From: Anaspis maculata
Lineage: Eukaryota; Arthropoda; Insecta; Coleoptera; Scraptiidae
NCBI GenBank assembly: GCA_949128115.1
Contig: OX421964.1
Span: 33,472,177-33,536,176 of the forward strand
Direction of reading: 5' to 3'
DNA: 64,000 nucleotides
This document shows positions 1 through 11,639 of this stretch, piece by piece. A program made the translations under genes and the position numbers. Within the stretch, counting starts at the first letter, position 1. The number at the start of each line of letters is the position of its first letter. The notes beneath the pieces were generated by a model. The model was not told the origin of the DNA. It saw only the letters and a program-made list of their open reading frames with translations, and ran no database searches.

Positions 1-326
1 CCTAACAACGCTTTATCAACAAAAACCGTGCACATCTATTCAAGCTTCGTGGTTATGCCTCAAAACCTCTTTTCAGTCTTTTTGAAGATGACGCTATCAC
101 TTGCCAGATGGCAACTTTTGACCATAGGTAAGTATACCCCTAACGCGTATTTTCCGCCAAACAGCAGCCTGTTATATTTTATTTCTCCTATTTTTCCTAT
201 AATGACTGTACTAATACAAATAGAAAAGACCATATGTCATCACAAATTTTTACGGTTGCGTAGGAACCAGGCGAGTTCATCATTCAAAAAAAGGTTGGCT
301 GATTTTTGATGCCCCAATATCCGTGA
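1..326. other. no gene recognised
   Basis: Short open frames occur here, but none resembles a known family. The stretch ends where the tandem-repeat tail of the downstream LINE begins. Confidence 0.5.
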
Positions 327-361
327 CTTTCAACTTTCAACTTTCAACTTTCAACTTTCAA
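327..361 (-). repeat. (TTGAAAG)5 3' tail of a LINE
   Basis: Five perfect 7-bp units (CTTTCAA on the + strand). On the minus strand they follow directly after an AATAAAG motif (362-368) at the end of the LINE fragment. They therefore read as the retrotransposon's 3' tail rather than an independent minisatellite. Confidence 0.75.
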
Positions 362-1203
362 CTTTATTCACTCTTTGGACTGATGTTTACAGCATATGAG
401 TAGGTACATAATAAAATTATAGTAAGCATTGACAAGCAATGAAAAAACAGGAAATAAACAACAAAATATCAGTAAATACACTATGGTAAATATCACAGAC
501 AGTTAGGTGCATTGTAGAAGGCTCATTCACCCAGTGTAACACAGTTCAGATATTCCTGAACACTATAAAACGTATGAGATAGTAGCAGATATTTTACATT
601 TCTCTTGAATAGACTATAACTATTTATCACTTTATACGAAGCAGGTAACTTATTAAATAATTTCACAGCCATAACAAAGGGACCCTTAGAGGAACTACTC
701 AACCTATGTACAGGAATGTCAACATTAAAGTTTTGTCTAAAATTATATACACTTTTGTCATTTCTGGAAGAGCTAAAATCAGGTTTATTCTTGTGAACGT
801 ACAAAACACAATTTAAGATATAAATGGACGGTACAGTTAAAATGTTGAGCCTCACAAAAAGAGGCCTGCAAGACTGGTTTTGCTTTTTGAAGCACATAGT
901 CCGTATAATTTTTTTTTGAGCCACAAACAAATCAGATACACGTGAACTATTGCCCCAACAAACAATCCCATAGCTTAAAATAGAATGGACATATGCATAA
1001 TAGTACATTTTCAAAATATCAACATTGACCCTATCACGAAGCTGCCACAAAACGAATTGGGAAACTTTAGATTTTCCAATTATTGCATCAACATGACTAG
1101 ACCAAGAAAGCCGGGAATCCAAAGTAAAGCCCAAAAACTTGACAGAATAATTCTGTTCCACAGACTTGCCATCCGAACGAATGACGACGGTGGTGATAAG
1201 ATA
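362..1203 (-). pseudogene. non-LTR retrotransposon reverse transcriptase, C-terminal fragment
   Basis: An open frame (stop at 523) encodes the region downstream of the reverse transcriptase palm in animal non-LTR elements. It has the 'KFLGFTLDSRLSW' block, then 'SYGIVCWGNSS', 'VAQKKIIRTM' and 'LNILTVPSIYILNCVLYVHKN'. In-frame coding without a methionine continues upstream to about 1203, so the listed ATG near 1161 is not a true start. The catalytic xADD palm and the endonuclease are missing; the 5' side abuts a palindromic MITE near 1205. The 3' end is marked by AATAAAG and a (TTGAAAG)5 tail. The family is certain as non-LTR; I do not assign a clade. This is a dead 5'-truncated copy. Confidence 0.85.
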
Positions 1204-1288
1204 TGGTCTTCTCTATTTGTATTGTCTATACGACGTAACGTTACTTCCAACGAAAATAATGACTTACTTCCAATGAAAATAGGGAGTT

Positions 1289-1512
1289 TGCGATTTCACG
1301 CCACGTACGACGTAACGCAACGTAGAACGTGAAAATTCCGGTGTAACTGAGAAATTCCAAATAACGAACTCGTCTACTTTCACGTTAGAAGTTACGTTAC
1401 GTCGTACGGAACTGTGCACGCAAACTCCCCAATAGACGAGTTTGTTATTTGCAATTCCTTAGTTACAAAGAAATTTTCACGTTCTACGTTGCGTTACGTC
1501 GACGTTCCGTGA
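1289..1512. mobile_element. palindromic MITE-like repeat
   Basis: Two inverted arms of about 68 bp (near 1310-1377 and 1433-1501) share a block containing GTTGCGTTACGT and a motif related to CAAATAAC. A second inverted pair (GGGAGTTTGCG with CGCAAACTCCC) lies around them, giving a complex foldback. It interrupts the upstream side of the LINE fragment. No coding capacity and no clear target duplication. Confidence 0.6.
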
Positions 1513-1765
1513 GATCACAAACTTCCTATCATTCGTTTCCATTACGTTTCACTTTTCCGGCCCACGGCCCAACCACTTTTGATAGTTTGTCTTTCTTGTG
1601 GTTTATAGGTCAGCAACGAGGTCAGCAAAAATTTGGATTGTCTTGCGGAAATGGTTTGGTCATCGTGGTTAAAACCATACATTTGTCACTTGAATTTTTC
1701 TATCACCGCGCAAGCCTCTTCTGAAAATGTTCCTGTGCCCAACGAGCCAAAAGCTTTTCGCAGGT

Positions 1766-2332
1766 TCACGTTTTTTCTCCAGGGAAATTAGGGCGTGATT
1801 TGCTCTTTCCACAGAATGCAGCCGTGTAATTGCAGCCGGTGTAAGCGTGGAAAGCTTGCAAAGTTTTTGATAGACAAAGACCTATTCCATCATAGATTCT
1901 TCTGATGTTAACGTACCTCAAGGTATTTTGTGACTGTATACCCATTTCAAGATATAAGCTGAGGTTTCCATTGAAGTTGTGCAAATTTGTCATCAAGATA
2001 ATAAGGACATCTGTGTCATTTGTTCTAATCACGACTGTGCCTTCTACTCTAAATTTCTTTAGGTGGTAAGCCATTCTGTAATCTGCGTCTTCTTGATTGC
2101 TTTCCAGTTCTTCCACTTCCGTCATATGCACAGGACCGCGCCTAGCGGATGGCAATTTCATGCCCCGAACGAAGGCGCCTGAATGCAAGGGGCGCCAAAA
2201 TTTTCTCATTTGTTTTTTCATCGATTTTTTTCGCAAAAGAAGAGCCATTTGAAACTCTGATGGAGCCCCTACTTTCCTCGTTTTGTAGCTCTCAAATATC
2301 TTTTTGTGTGCCTCTTGAGTTTGATTTTGCAA
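1766..2332 (-). pseudogene. fragment of a transposon-associated family with XPG/PIN-like DTDV motif
   Basis: The 188-residue frame contains the ordered blocks 'EDADYRMAYHLKKF', 'VVIRTNDTDVLIIL' and 'LQAFHAYTGCNYTAAFCGK'. This series is familiar from repetitive, often multi-copy proteins of invertebrates and fish. The 'DTDVLIIL' block resembles the acidic core of XPG/PIN-type nucleases. It looks truncated: a full member would extend on both sides, and the frame stops shortly after the last block. I recognise the family pattern but not its superfamily name, so no function is given beyond possible nuclease ancestry. Confidence 0.55.
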
Positions 2333-2401
2333 TTTGAGGCTGAAGCAGACTCATACCATACCATTTTTGTCGCCATCATATAACTGGACGATACAGTACC
2401 T

Positions 2402-2519
2402 GGTATAGTCTGTCTGATTTCTACATGATTCTAGTGGGCTGCGATTCTAGTCGCCATCGGCCGATGGCGGCCTGAATCGCAGCCCACTAGAATCATGTAG
2501 AAATCAGACAGCCTATACC
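2402..2519. repeat. 118-bp near-perfect palindrome without loop
   Basis: Two 59-bp arms meet exactly at 2460/2461 (…CCATCGG|CCGATGG…). By eye they differ at only about five positions. With no spacer the DNA can form a long cruciform or hairpin. Function unknown; it may be a tiny foldback element. Confidence 0.85.
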
Positions 2520-3846
2520 GAGGCCTATACCTTATGTAGCACTGGGTTATCATTCTCTTGTGATTCAGCATTGTTCCATATTTCCTGGAATTTTTCTTGC
2601 CAGTCTGTTAGAAGAATCTTTTTGTTACCCTTTCTTTTCAGATCAGTGGTGGCTTCTTCACTTGGGTTTCATGTTATTGATTTTTTCCATCACTTGCGAA
2701 CAAACTGAACATTAAGTACAAATTTTGAATGTTATTCAGATCATATCTATGTACAAGAAAAGAAAAGAAAATAACTGTTGGTTTTCACTTTACCCACCAT
2801 TTTGCATCAAAATTCTTATTCTTGGTGCTTCGACCATACATTTCTGCAATTTCAGCGGCTGACTTATCTTTTTTTGCTTGAATTGCTGGGGCCCTTTCTT
2901 CATCTAGCAAGATTCCTACCATAAAAGTCATCTGCAGGTCCTTACTTAACTTCCTTGTTTTCTGCCACATCGCTTTCCCTGTCACTTTCTTCATCGTCAC
3001 TCATAGATACTCATACTGGCCACAAAATTGATTCAAAATTTGAAAAATCAAAGTCAGGTCAGGTCAGATTGACTTTTTAAATAAAAGGTACACATTAGAA
3101 GGTGGTAGTTTTCTTCAGAAATGGAAGCTGTAAGCACAGTGTTCCGCTATATTATTTTGCTCTTCAGTACAGCATACCAGACGTGAATTTTTTGTAACAC
3201 TACCAAGAGAGTTGTATAGATTTTCAACAATATACCTCTGCAGCCAAAAGACATCAAACGATAGCCAAACCCTGCTGGTTTCTTTTCGCCTTTCGGCAAG
3301 CTCAATGGTCATTCATTCGTTCCGTCGTCAGTGGAAACATTTCCACACTTCTTTCATCTTGTTTACGTTTGAGTTTATCACTGTAGTAACAACTTTTAGG
3401 CGAAGTAATTACTTTTTATAAAAGTATTTACTCCATGTATAAGATTATATTTCACAAAATACTACGAAGTAAACACTTCTACTTGAAGCAAAAGTAAATG
3501 CTTCTTTTGATCATACCAATCTCTTCCAAACTGAGTGGCGATAGTTTGTTCTTCCTGAGCATGTAATGTTCCTCATGCTCCTCTAGGAGGAGCATCTTTT
3601 GAAATAGCAAAGACCAGGCGGATATAACTGAAAGAACGATAGTTGATTTCCAGGTTATTATCGTGACCGTGATAATGATTGATCAACTCAAAAAAACAAC
3701 TATTTTATATCGTTATTTCCCACACACATCGTCCACGCCAAGAACACCCTGAATGATTTATTTTCCATGGTTTTCCATATTGAACTGGGTGCGAAGGACG
3801 TCGAAATTTGATTGGAACTGAAAATAACTCAGATGCTGCCACTAAA
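2520..3846. other. no confident gene
   Basis: A small charged minus-strand frame at 2785-3000 (many K/E/A residues) is open but matches nothing I know. The rest is AT-rich anonymous sequence. Confidence 0.4.
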
Positions 3847-3964
3847 TATCGTGTGATCAAATTAATTGTTATTTTAGGTTGGTCTGGTCAAATTCAGGGG
3901 TACGTAGCTGCGTTCGGCTAGGGCACAGCCTGCCTAAAATGAGAACTCATTTGATCACACGATA
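3847..3964. repeat. short inverted-repeat element
   Basis: Perfect 16-bp terminal inverted repeats, TATCGTGTGATCAAAT at 3847-3862 and its complement at 3949-3964. An inner inverted pair (ATTTTAGG at 3871-3878, CCTAAAAT at 3933-3940) supports a foldback origin. Non-coding. Confidence 0.6.
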
Positions 3965-4140
3965 GAAATGAAACTCAAAGACTCCTGGAGGCCAAAGAGG
4001 GCTCCACACCTTACCAGACAGCACTAAGCTGAACATTTGATCACATACCCACACCTAACTCTGGTGCCCCCGCTGAAAAATGACACCTGAAGAATCAGGA
4101 TGGCTGAATAGGGCTCTACACCTCGCCACTGATGGCTGAT

Positions 4141-4560
4141 ACTTTGGAAAAGTTGAGAGACGTCAAGTGTCTATCGTCTCGATATAAAAAGCGCTTTCTG
4201 GCAAGTGCCAGTACAAGGAATTTTGACCATTGATGCGTTCACGCTGCTAAACTTGGGACTGGTCTAGTTCTGCCGAATGCCATTCGGGCTTCACAACTGG
4301 CCAGTGACATGGCAAAGACTCATTGACACGGTACTAGGCCCGTGCGTGTCTCGGAATGTGAGCAGTCTTTCCAGAAAATGGAAGAGCATTTGGTTGCATC
4401 AATGCGTTATCTGGTTTTTAAGCCGGTCTTCAACGAAGTAAGAGCTAAACTATTTGGTAACGGAGAAAGAACGCTTGGCTATGCTGTGGGCGGTACAGAC
4501 TAGTACAGAGCCTTTCCTTGCTACTTCTCGGGGAAGTTTCGGAATGACACAATCAAGGTC
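4141..4560 (+). pseudogene. Ty3/Gypsy reverse transcriptase-RNase H relic
   Basis: Conceptual translation gives 'TLEKLRDVKCLSS', then after a frame change 'DIKSAFWQVPVQG' (4181 on) and 'FCRMPFGLHNWPVTWQRLID'. These are the RT blocks of Ty3/Gypsy pol around the first catalytic Asp. From about 4422 a second block, 'ELNYLVTEKERLAMLWAVQ', matches the RNase H region. The piece between them, including the YxDD motif, is gone. In-frame stops and at least one frameshift make it an old, inactive copy, unrelated to the young Gypsy element further on. Confidence 0.75.
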
Positions 4561-5008
4561 TCCACTTTGGTGAAAATTGAATGATTAATTAAAAAGTCTT
4601 AGTAAAATGTTCGGCAATACTGAGTCACAAGTGACTAGTTAAGTAAGGAAGGTAAGTTACAGAAAGGCGGTGACAATTCTTTCGATACAAGAGCTGTTTG
4701 TACTCTTAATACTAAGATTTTCCACGACCCATACCAAAAACCAAAACGTTACAACAATTACAGGCAATATTATACCTACAATCATATTATTGGTAGTGTG
4801 GAAATCACCAAAGTGCTTCTCTTCACTCTATGGTTGACGCACTCTCAGCCCCAGTACTATACCTATTGAGTTTTCAACCTCCCGCTGAATTTCAAACCTT
4901 GGATGAGAGCAAATTTGAACGCTGTCATTGGCTTGGTTATCCATCAAGCTTCGGTTGAAATCCAGCCGTTGCGTCGTGGAAGTCAACCGGACTATATGTA
5001 TAATACTA

Positions 5009-5369
5009 CCGAGAGTTCATTAATTAAATGGGTCAAGGGTGCCTGTGAATTCAAAAACGTCTGTCGTAACTAGCGTAATCGTTTTGGATTTAATTTGTCA
5101 AACTTTGACAAGTTACGTCCCATTATTATTGATCTCTGATCTGCCGTGAGTTTACGAGAATACTTCAAGTTCGAAAATACTCCTCGATCATGTAGGTTTT
5201 GTGTCCTGCCGTAAAATCACATTTAAAATGTCCCGAAAACGAAAACTGCGACTGGTTTGACAAATTACGATAACCAAAAAATTACAGACATCAAATGAAC
5301 GATGCTAGTTCCGACAGATGTTTTCAAAGTCACAGGCACCCTTGACCCATTTAATTTATGAACGCTCGG
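5009..5369. mobile_element. TIR MITE with TA target duplication (mariner/Tc1-like)
   Basis: A 361-bp element with long imperfect terminal inverted repeats (about 67 bp) starting CCGAG and containing ATTAAATGGGTCAAGGGTGC. It is bounded on both sides by TA (5007-5008 and 5370-5371), as expected for Tc1/mariner-mobilised MITEs. No coding capacity. Confidence 0.8.
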
Positions 5370-5371
5370 TA

Positions 5372-6677
5372 CTAGACCTTAACAACTTCATCTTGCGTCT
5401 TCTTTTTTGGACCAGAACGCATTGAATCCACCTCTGCTTACAAATCCTTCGCCGAGGAGGGATCGTGGACCGTTCCGTTCCCATAAAAGTGCAAATGGAG
5501 TCCAAACACACGGCGTGTTTGCGGCTGTGGTGGAATATTAAACTTACATGATAATTAACGCAAAGCTGGGACACAAAGCATGTCCGCCGCATACATGTAT
5601 GCATAAGGGACCTGGGGACGCAAACATACCAAAAGCTGCCGCTTCGCCAGATAGGAGAGCTTCGTATACGAGGATGCACATTCCTTTTTGTGGCGGTGGT
5701 GTCTAGAGGGTAGGTATTATTGATCAGATGCACGCACATTGTCCCCCGGGACCATTAAGAGTGTTTGAACATATACGGGGTTGGTCCTCTCAGGAGTGGG
5801 CAGTGGCTCACTATATCTTTTACCATCATTCACCGGAATATGGGAGTAGCTGTTGCGACTCCTGCTGAGGGTAGAGAGATATTCCCCCGGCTGCGGTGCA
5901 TGTCAAATGCCCCACGCCGTTCCCTGCAACACTCCGGGTCGTTAATGTATGGGAATCTTGTCCGAAACTCCAGGCCAGAAGAACAAGTTTGGGGTGAACA
6001 CACAAAGAGATTTTCAATTATTGCGATCAATAGCTGATGGTATTCTGATAGCTCGGAGAGCCGAAGACCTTGGAACTAGTTGAAGTTCGGGTCAGAGGAT
6101 TTCGTTTAATCAGTCTCAACAAATAACGTTTATACTTCCAGGTTTTCTCGGCGTCGTTCATAGTGACATAGGTTCTAATTAATCATAATTGAATCTGTGT
6201 AGATGAGTGTGTATACGTATGTACTGCGCGAATCTAATTGATCTGAAAGCTGAAATGTGATCAGACGTGAGGCGCGGATTATACTAGAGGTGTTATCTCT
6301 GTCATTTACCTTTCATACACGCACACAGACACACGTAGAATGACTTTAATTAGTTAATTAACTAGTTGTTTGCACGAGTTTAAAGTTAATAACATGTTGC
6401 GGAGTTAATTAAGATAGTTTTATAGCGGCATGTCTGCATATTTCGCAGAATATTCGCGGCGCAGTAGAGAATATACCTACACCGTCAGGGGGTGATGATG
6501 GAAAATCTCATGCGGTTAATTATGACTATGGGAGTATTTAGAGTGTGGTACTATTCTGTTTAAAGTGTGCTAGTGCTATATTGCTGATCTAACGTGAGGC
6601 GGACGTTTTTATTCTTCTTACTTGATCTTGTGTTTGTGGCGGCTCTCATATGGGCATGGGGCGGAGGAACTGTTGTT
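5372..6677. other. no gene recognised
   Basis: Several overlapping open frames on both strands (for example 5356-5739 minus) lack any family resemblance and overlap one another. They are read as chance. Confidence 0.4.
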
Positions 6678-6749
6678 TCCCCGATAGCTTAGTGGTCAGA
6701 GTATCCATCCGGCAAATGGTTGACCCGGGTTCGAGTCCCGGTCAGGGCA
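6678..6749 (+). mobile_element. tRNA-like SINE head (or tRNA pseudogene)
   Basis: A 72-nt tRNA-like fold with box A (TAGCTTAGTGG) and a canonical box B (GGGTTCGAGTCCC). The T-stem is perfect, but the acceptor stem pairs at only 5 of 7 positions. The presumed anticodon loop is CCGGCAA, with C instead of U before the anticodon, and GGC is not a normal eukaryotic tRNA-Ala anticodon. A run of five T follows at about 6754. This fits a pol III-promoted SINE head better than a working tRNA. Confidence 0.6.
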
Positions 6750-6792
6750 GACACTTTTTCTCCGTCACATCGCGCCATATGTTTATAGTAAG

Positions 6793-7303
6793 GGAGAAGG
6801 ACGCGGTTTTAGCACCCCTATCGAGTTATGTGTGGAGACAATCATCTATGTATCGAGAAAATATGTGTAACCATGGAATGGCAATCCTGCCTGAGTAAAT
6901 CCTGCCGGATATACAATTAATGAAATAATTTAAGAATTGTAGTATACAAACTTCAAAATTCTTGCTAACAAATGTCAGTCACATTGTTGATGGCACACAA
7001 CAATCACCTCTTTGACGCGCCACCTTCAGAACTTACATGGTGCTGGTAAGCAACTATCGTTACGCATACGCAAAACTAGATGAGTTTCTGGAAGTGGACC
7101 GTGAAAAGGGTGATTGTTGTGTGCCATCAACAATGTGACTGACATTTGTTAACAAGAATGTTGAAGTTTGTATCCTACAATTTTAATTTATTTAACTAAT
7201 TGCATTTCCGGCAGGATTCACTTGGGCAGGATTGTCATTCCATGGTTACACATTTGTTCTCGATACATAGATAGGGATACTAAACATGCGTCCGTCTCCC
7301 GGA
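6793..7303. mobile_element. long-TIR foldback element
   Basis: Arms of about 195-220 bp face each other across a ~95-bp centre (7013-7107). Shared blocks include GGGAGA.GGACGC at the outer ends, TGTGTAACCATGGAATG in the middle and TGTTGATGGCACACAACAAT next to the centre. The left arm has about 24 extra bases near 6820-6843. Non-coding; probably non-autonomous. Confidence 0.8.
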
Positions 7304-9640
7304 CGTTGTTTCATTGCAGTTTGTGATTTTTTCTTTTACTCGAATCGAATATACTGTACCTTCCTAGCTTATGACTTTCCGAAAAAGACAACACCTTCTT
7401 TCTCCAAGACAGCGCTTATTCGTCTACTATCCTCAAGAGCTCCAAAACAAAAGCTGATCCGTCCCCGAAATGAATAAATCAATCGATTATTTTTGAGCTT
7501 GAGTGCTTAGTGGCTTCTGCATCCCACAAGTTTCCGGACTTCTTCCGAAAAACCCTCCAAGGTTCTCGTCGTCTCAATTTTGGCATTTCCACCTGTTTTC
7601 GCGAGAACTCTAGAGAAGTTTATTGCCTCGCAAATATTCCTGCAGGCTCTCGATGTGAGGCTCCTCCGCCAATAGTACAGGTGTGTGTGTGTCTTATTCG
7701 CGTGTTGTGGTCTCCACCCATCATCAATAGTTGGAACTTTGCTGCGAAAATTCGCTTTTTTGTGGATAATTTTATAATAACTGTGGCTTTATGAACGTAG
7801 GAAATACGTTCTCTCGGCAGCTTAGATCTGGACTTACCCTGGGTTTTCACGTAATTCAACTTACTTATTCACGGTTGGTAGGGAAGTTGCACTCGAAAAC
7901 TTCTTTCTCTTGCTTGACCTTATGTACAGAGCCTGCATGGTTGCCACAATGCCTGTATATTTGGATTAGAATGTCCCTTGGCCCAATTGTTATGTCAAGT
8001 GGCATTGTTCAATCATAGAATGCAGGGCATGCTTTCTCTTTGCGTCCGGGCAAAGAAGCATTGCCACTTCTTATAGCGCTTAATCTACCCCAGACATACG
8101 TCATCTACTTGAATTATAATCACGACTACTTTTATACGTTTCGCAAGATTTAATCATGTTCTATTGTGAAAACTCTCGTAAACCAACAGCTTGAACAATG
8201 TATCACTTTATGTATAAAATATCAACATTAAAACTTTACGCTTCATAAATCAACCAAATGACCGAATCTTGAACTCATTTAATTTTTTAATGTCTACGAT
8301 AAGCCACTTGAACCGTGTTATATGCTAATTCGTCGTCACAATATAACGTGGAGGTGCCCTCAGTGTGGGAAAGAACTCTTCACTCCTCATTCCGTCTGCT
8401 GGAAGCAGCGCATTCGCCGCCTTCCAGGAAATTATCCCGGATTTCTGGAGCTTGCCTCGCTGAGCCCTCTCGTCCAATTTGGAAGTCGCTTAAGCCCACG
8501 GGACCTCCTCGTTTAACACACAATAATGGGTAATATATCTAAAGGTGTTTGAATTTGACTAGGTAAAGCCATATCTAGCCGCAGGGTCAAGTTATTTAAC
8601 TCCGAATCCCTGCCGGGTCTGCGGCGCGCATTGTAAATACTTTAATCCGGGATCAAAGGACACCTGATATCGGGTTGGTGCCTTGTGACATTCGGGCCTC
8701 GTATTTAATTAGAATTTCAATTGAATTATCAGCACACAATAGCAGGTGGCACCGCTGCTGTACACGTTCGATCCCGGGAATTCTGAAATCCGATTTCCAC
8801 TGACCCTGTTTTCAACGAAAAAATCCTGTGCAAAATTCCGCAGGAGCGCGAGCTCTAAGAGTCGAATAGCCTGATTGATAAATTGCATCGCAAAAAAGAT
8901 GGGATTTGCGAATGCGAGAATGGAAAAAGTCGACATCAAACGATGTTTTTTTGTATGATTTTGGTGCGGTGCGAAATTTTAAAGCTGCTTAAAAGAATAT
9001 AGGTAGTGGGAAAGGTTCGATGATGGAATCTAATACTGGCAACTAATTAAAATCTAAGTCAACACGGGTTGCTTTGGAAAAATGTGAAAATATGCTGTAC
9101 CTAGTCTGACAACCAGCTGTAGTCAAGATTTAAACTACAGATGGAACTGAAAACGTCGTGATTTATAATTTAGTACCGATTCCATGTGTCCGGTAGTAAG
9201 ATTCTGATGCATGGAATAGTTTCGCTTGTCACATGACTTTTCCAAAGTTCTGTTAGCAATGCGGCTGCTCACCCTCATTCACCACCATACCTCACGCAAC
9301 GCTTCGTGGCGGTAGACACACGGCTGCCGCTTCCAATCAAACACCTCGAGTGCATTTGAGACAGGCAAAAATAAAAGAGATGGTAGATGCAGGTAAGTTT
9401 CACTCTTCGTAGACGGTGGCCTGACCATGATCACCTGTGGCGCTATGCTATAGATGAAGTATAACCACCCCAACAACCCCAGTAATCGCTTGGTGCGGGT
9501 CATACCACCGGGATACTCTCACTTCTTGTTTAAATAACAATAACAATTTTGACGTGGGTGACATAAATTTCACATCAATTAATATCGCTGTCAAAAAAAT
9601 ATCGCTCAGCCTAAACCGTACCAAATTCATTGCAATTATC
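7304..9640. other. no gene recognised
   Basis: Only short frames without family resemblance. A GT microsatellite lies near 7681. Confidence 0.4.
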
Positions 9641-9674
9641 GCTCCGCTCCGCTCAGCTCAGCTCAGCTCCGCCG
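9641..9674 (+). repeat. short GCTCMG-type tandem repeat
   Basis: Consecutive 5-bp units, GCTCC then GCTCA, about six to seven copies, directly before the next MITE. Confidence 0.7.
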
Positions 9675-9680
9675 AAAATC

Positions 9681-9851
9681 GCTCATCATGAACTAATAGT
9701 GCGATTCTGTAAAAAATAGCATTCCATAAAAGCTCTGTTATGTGAAAGATCCTGTCGGCCACTGGCTGTTGCCTAGGTAATAACAGCGTAACAGAGCCTT
9801 TATGGAATGTTATTTTTTTTAGAGAATCGCACCATTAGCTTTATGATGCGA
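9681..9851. mobile_element. 171-bp TIR MITE
   Basis: Inverted arms of about 44-48 bp contain GTGCGATTCT, a T/A-rich run, GCATTCCATAAA and CTCTGTTA, with mirror copies ending near 9850. Non-coding, short spacer. Confidence 0.75.
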
Positions 9852-10792
9852 GATTGTCTCTGAAACAGTAGCAGCCTGCCCTAATTCGTGATTCTAACGA
9901 ACAAACGGTATAACGCATTCGCCCGAAATTTCCCAGCAGTTACCCATCAAAACCCCACAGACACTTACTTACATACAAAACAGAACAATGGTTAGTAAAC
10001 AGTAATCACATACAATAAATAACAGTAAATACAAGAAAATCGACTCGAGCCAACCTGTGGCTCCAAATGAGAAAAGGTTAGTAGACTCAACAAAGGAGAT
10101 TCATACAAGTGGTGGACCCCCCCCCCAGGACACGGAGAAGCGGCAAGTCTCTCTTTTTTCCCTTTACTTTTATGTATAACCTGACAATTAACAATGAAAT
10201 GAAAATGAATCATAAAAAGTACTGTTCTCTACTTAGAGGCTGATTTTGGCGTAGCAGAGTTTCTTTTTGTCGTCTTACTGTTTGTGACGTAACTTGTGGA
10301 AAAGAAATAATTGATGAAACCTCGAAATACGCTCGACGGCGCAATTCTGAGGCCACGTCATGAGTGCGCCAATTGCACACCCACTAGATTACAGCCTTTG
10401 CCATCAACATTGAGATCATTTGGGGGTAGATAAATTACACAAAATTCGAAGCAGTGCAAAGCACCTTGATTTCAAGGGGAAAAACTGCGGGTCATGCAAG
10501 CCCGTCGAGAACAAAGAGAACAAAGAATTTCAGGTTATGTACAATAATTTTGCGGACAAAATAGGTATCGAAATGCATGATTTGGTGAGTGGGTGGAAGC
10601 CAAAATTACGATACAATAATCAAAGAAAGACCCACCTTGAAATTGTAAAACGTCGCACACTCGTTGCACTCTAAATCACGTGTTTCTCACACCACAGCTG
10701 ATTCTCTTCTCTGTCTGCCCGCGGCTGCCGCTCGCGCGCCAGCGCCATCTCCCTCTCCCATCGGCAAACGCTACGGACGTCAACGACCGTAC
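9852..10792. other. no gene recognised
   Basis: Contains a C9-10 homopolymer near 10118. An 84-residue basic frame (10420-10674, +) matches no family I know. Confidence 0.35.
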
Positions 10793-11237
10793 CTACTTCA
10801 GGTACCAACGTACAAACAAAACAAAGGGGGAATACCACAGTCTACCAGGTGAAAGTTGGTGAACCGATATTAACTTGTGGGGTCGAAGATTCAAATCTTT
10901 TTTGAAATCAATTGACATATTCCATATATGCTGAGCCATCGCACGAATCGAAGTTCTAGGCACATCCTCGAAAATCTCCCTGACGTTTTTTATCGCTTCC
11001 GCTGTCCGCTTCTCGGGCCTTCCGCTTCCCGTATTTCGTGTTACGCTGCCAGTTTCCTTCAATAATTCGACGCAGTGCTTCAAGTTCTTCCGATACAGGT
11101 CGTACTGGATTACAACGGCCGGAAATTTTTCCTGGAACTCCGCAAAGGAATCTTCGATGGGATAATGGCATTTTAAAGTTTTTTTTGACGCTCGCTGTTT
11201 GACGTTCAAAAAGTTGTTCATTGATAGCGTGTTCCAA
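10793..11237 (-). pseudogene. mariner-like transposase, N-terminal helix-turn-helix half
   Basis: The frame encodes the DNA-binding end of the DUF4817/mariner-like transposases common in insects. It carries an N-terminal helical segment, then 'LKETGSVTRNTGSGRPEKRT', then 'VREIFEDVPRTSIRAMAQH' and 'FKKDLNLRPHKL'. The spacing matches the paired HTH domains with the GRP linker. The first ~20 codons lie in a neighbouring frame (start near 11237), so one frameshift is present. The catalytic DDE/D domain does not follow; unrelated sequence takes its place. A separate copy of this kind of C-terminus appears at 26060-26275. Confidence 0.75.
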
Positions 11238-11335
11238 TTTTAAGTAAATTTCACAGAACTTACCGAAATGCGTTCCGAAATTGTGAATAATGTTTACAGT
11301 ATTGTAAAATTTACCGCTGTCAAATTATAATGATA
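11222..11335 (+). repeat. diverged inverted-repeat partner (left)
   Basis: Contains ATAGCGTGTTCC, then AAGTAAATTT and later GTAAAATTTACC. A reverse-complement relative occurs at about 13745-13848. Similarity by eye only; possibly a transposon terminus near the mariner-like start. Confidence 0.35.
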
Positions 11336-11639
11336 TGGAACGCGGTCACAGAAGTTTACTGTGTGTAGGAGCTCGGTGATTTTTGGTGAATGGGGCAGTA
11401 ATGAGAAAATGTGTCATCGAAAACGGTTCCCTATGCTCTACTGCTATATCTAGCCAAACAACTCCTTCCAGCACCTCAACCAAAAGAGCAATCGAACTAA
11501 CTAGAACCAGAAGACTTCTCCATCTGCCTTCAAAAAGCGCTGTCCGCTCCACTATGCTTCGGCCTCTGGATAACAAGAAGTTACATCTTCTTTGCCTTCC
11601 ATCGATACGACCATCATCTCGATATGGAGTTAGAATTTG

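Noticed and set aside
5356..6037. Overlapping frames of 60-127 residues on both strands
   Set aside because: Mutually overlapping, no family resemblance, no splice or start context.
6678..6749. Functional tRNA gene (anticodon GGC)
   Set aside because: Mismatched acceptor stem, C at the invariant U33 position, and GGC is not a normal eukaryotic Ala anticodon; better read as SINE head.
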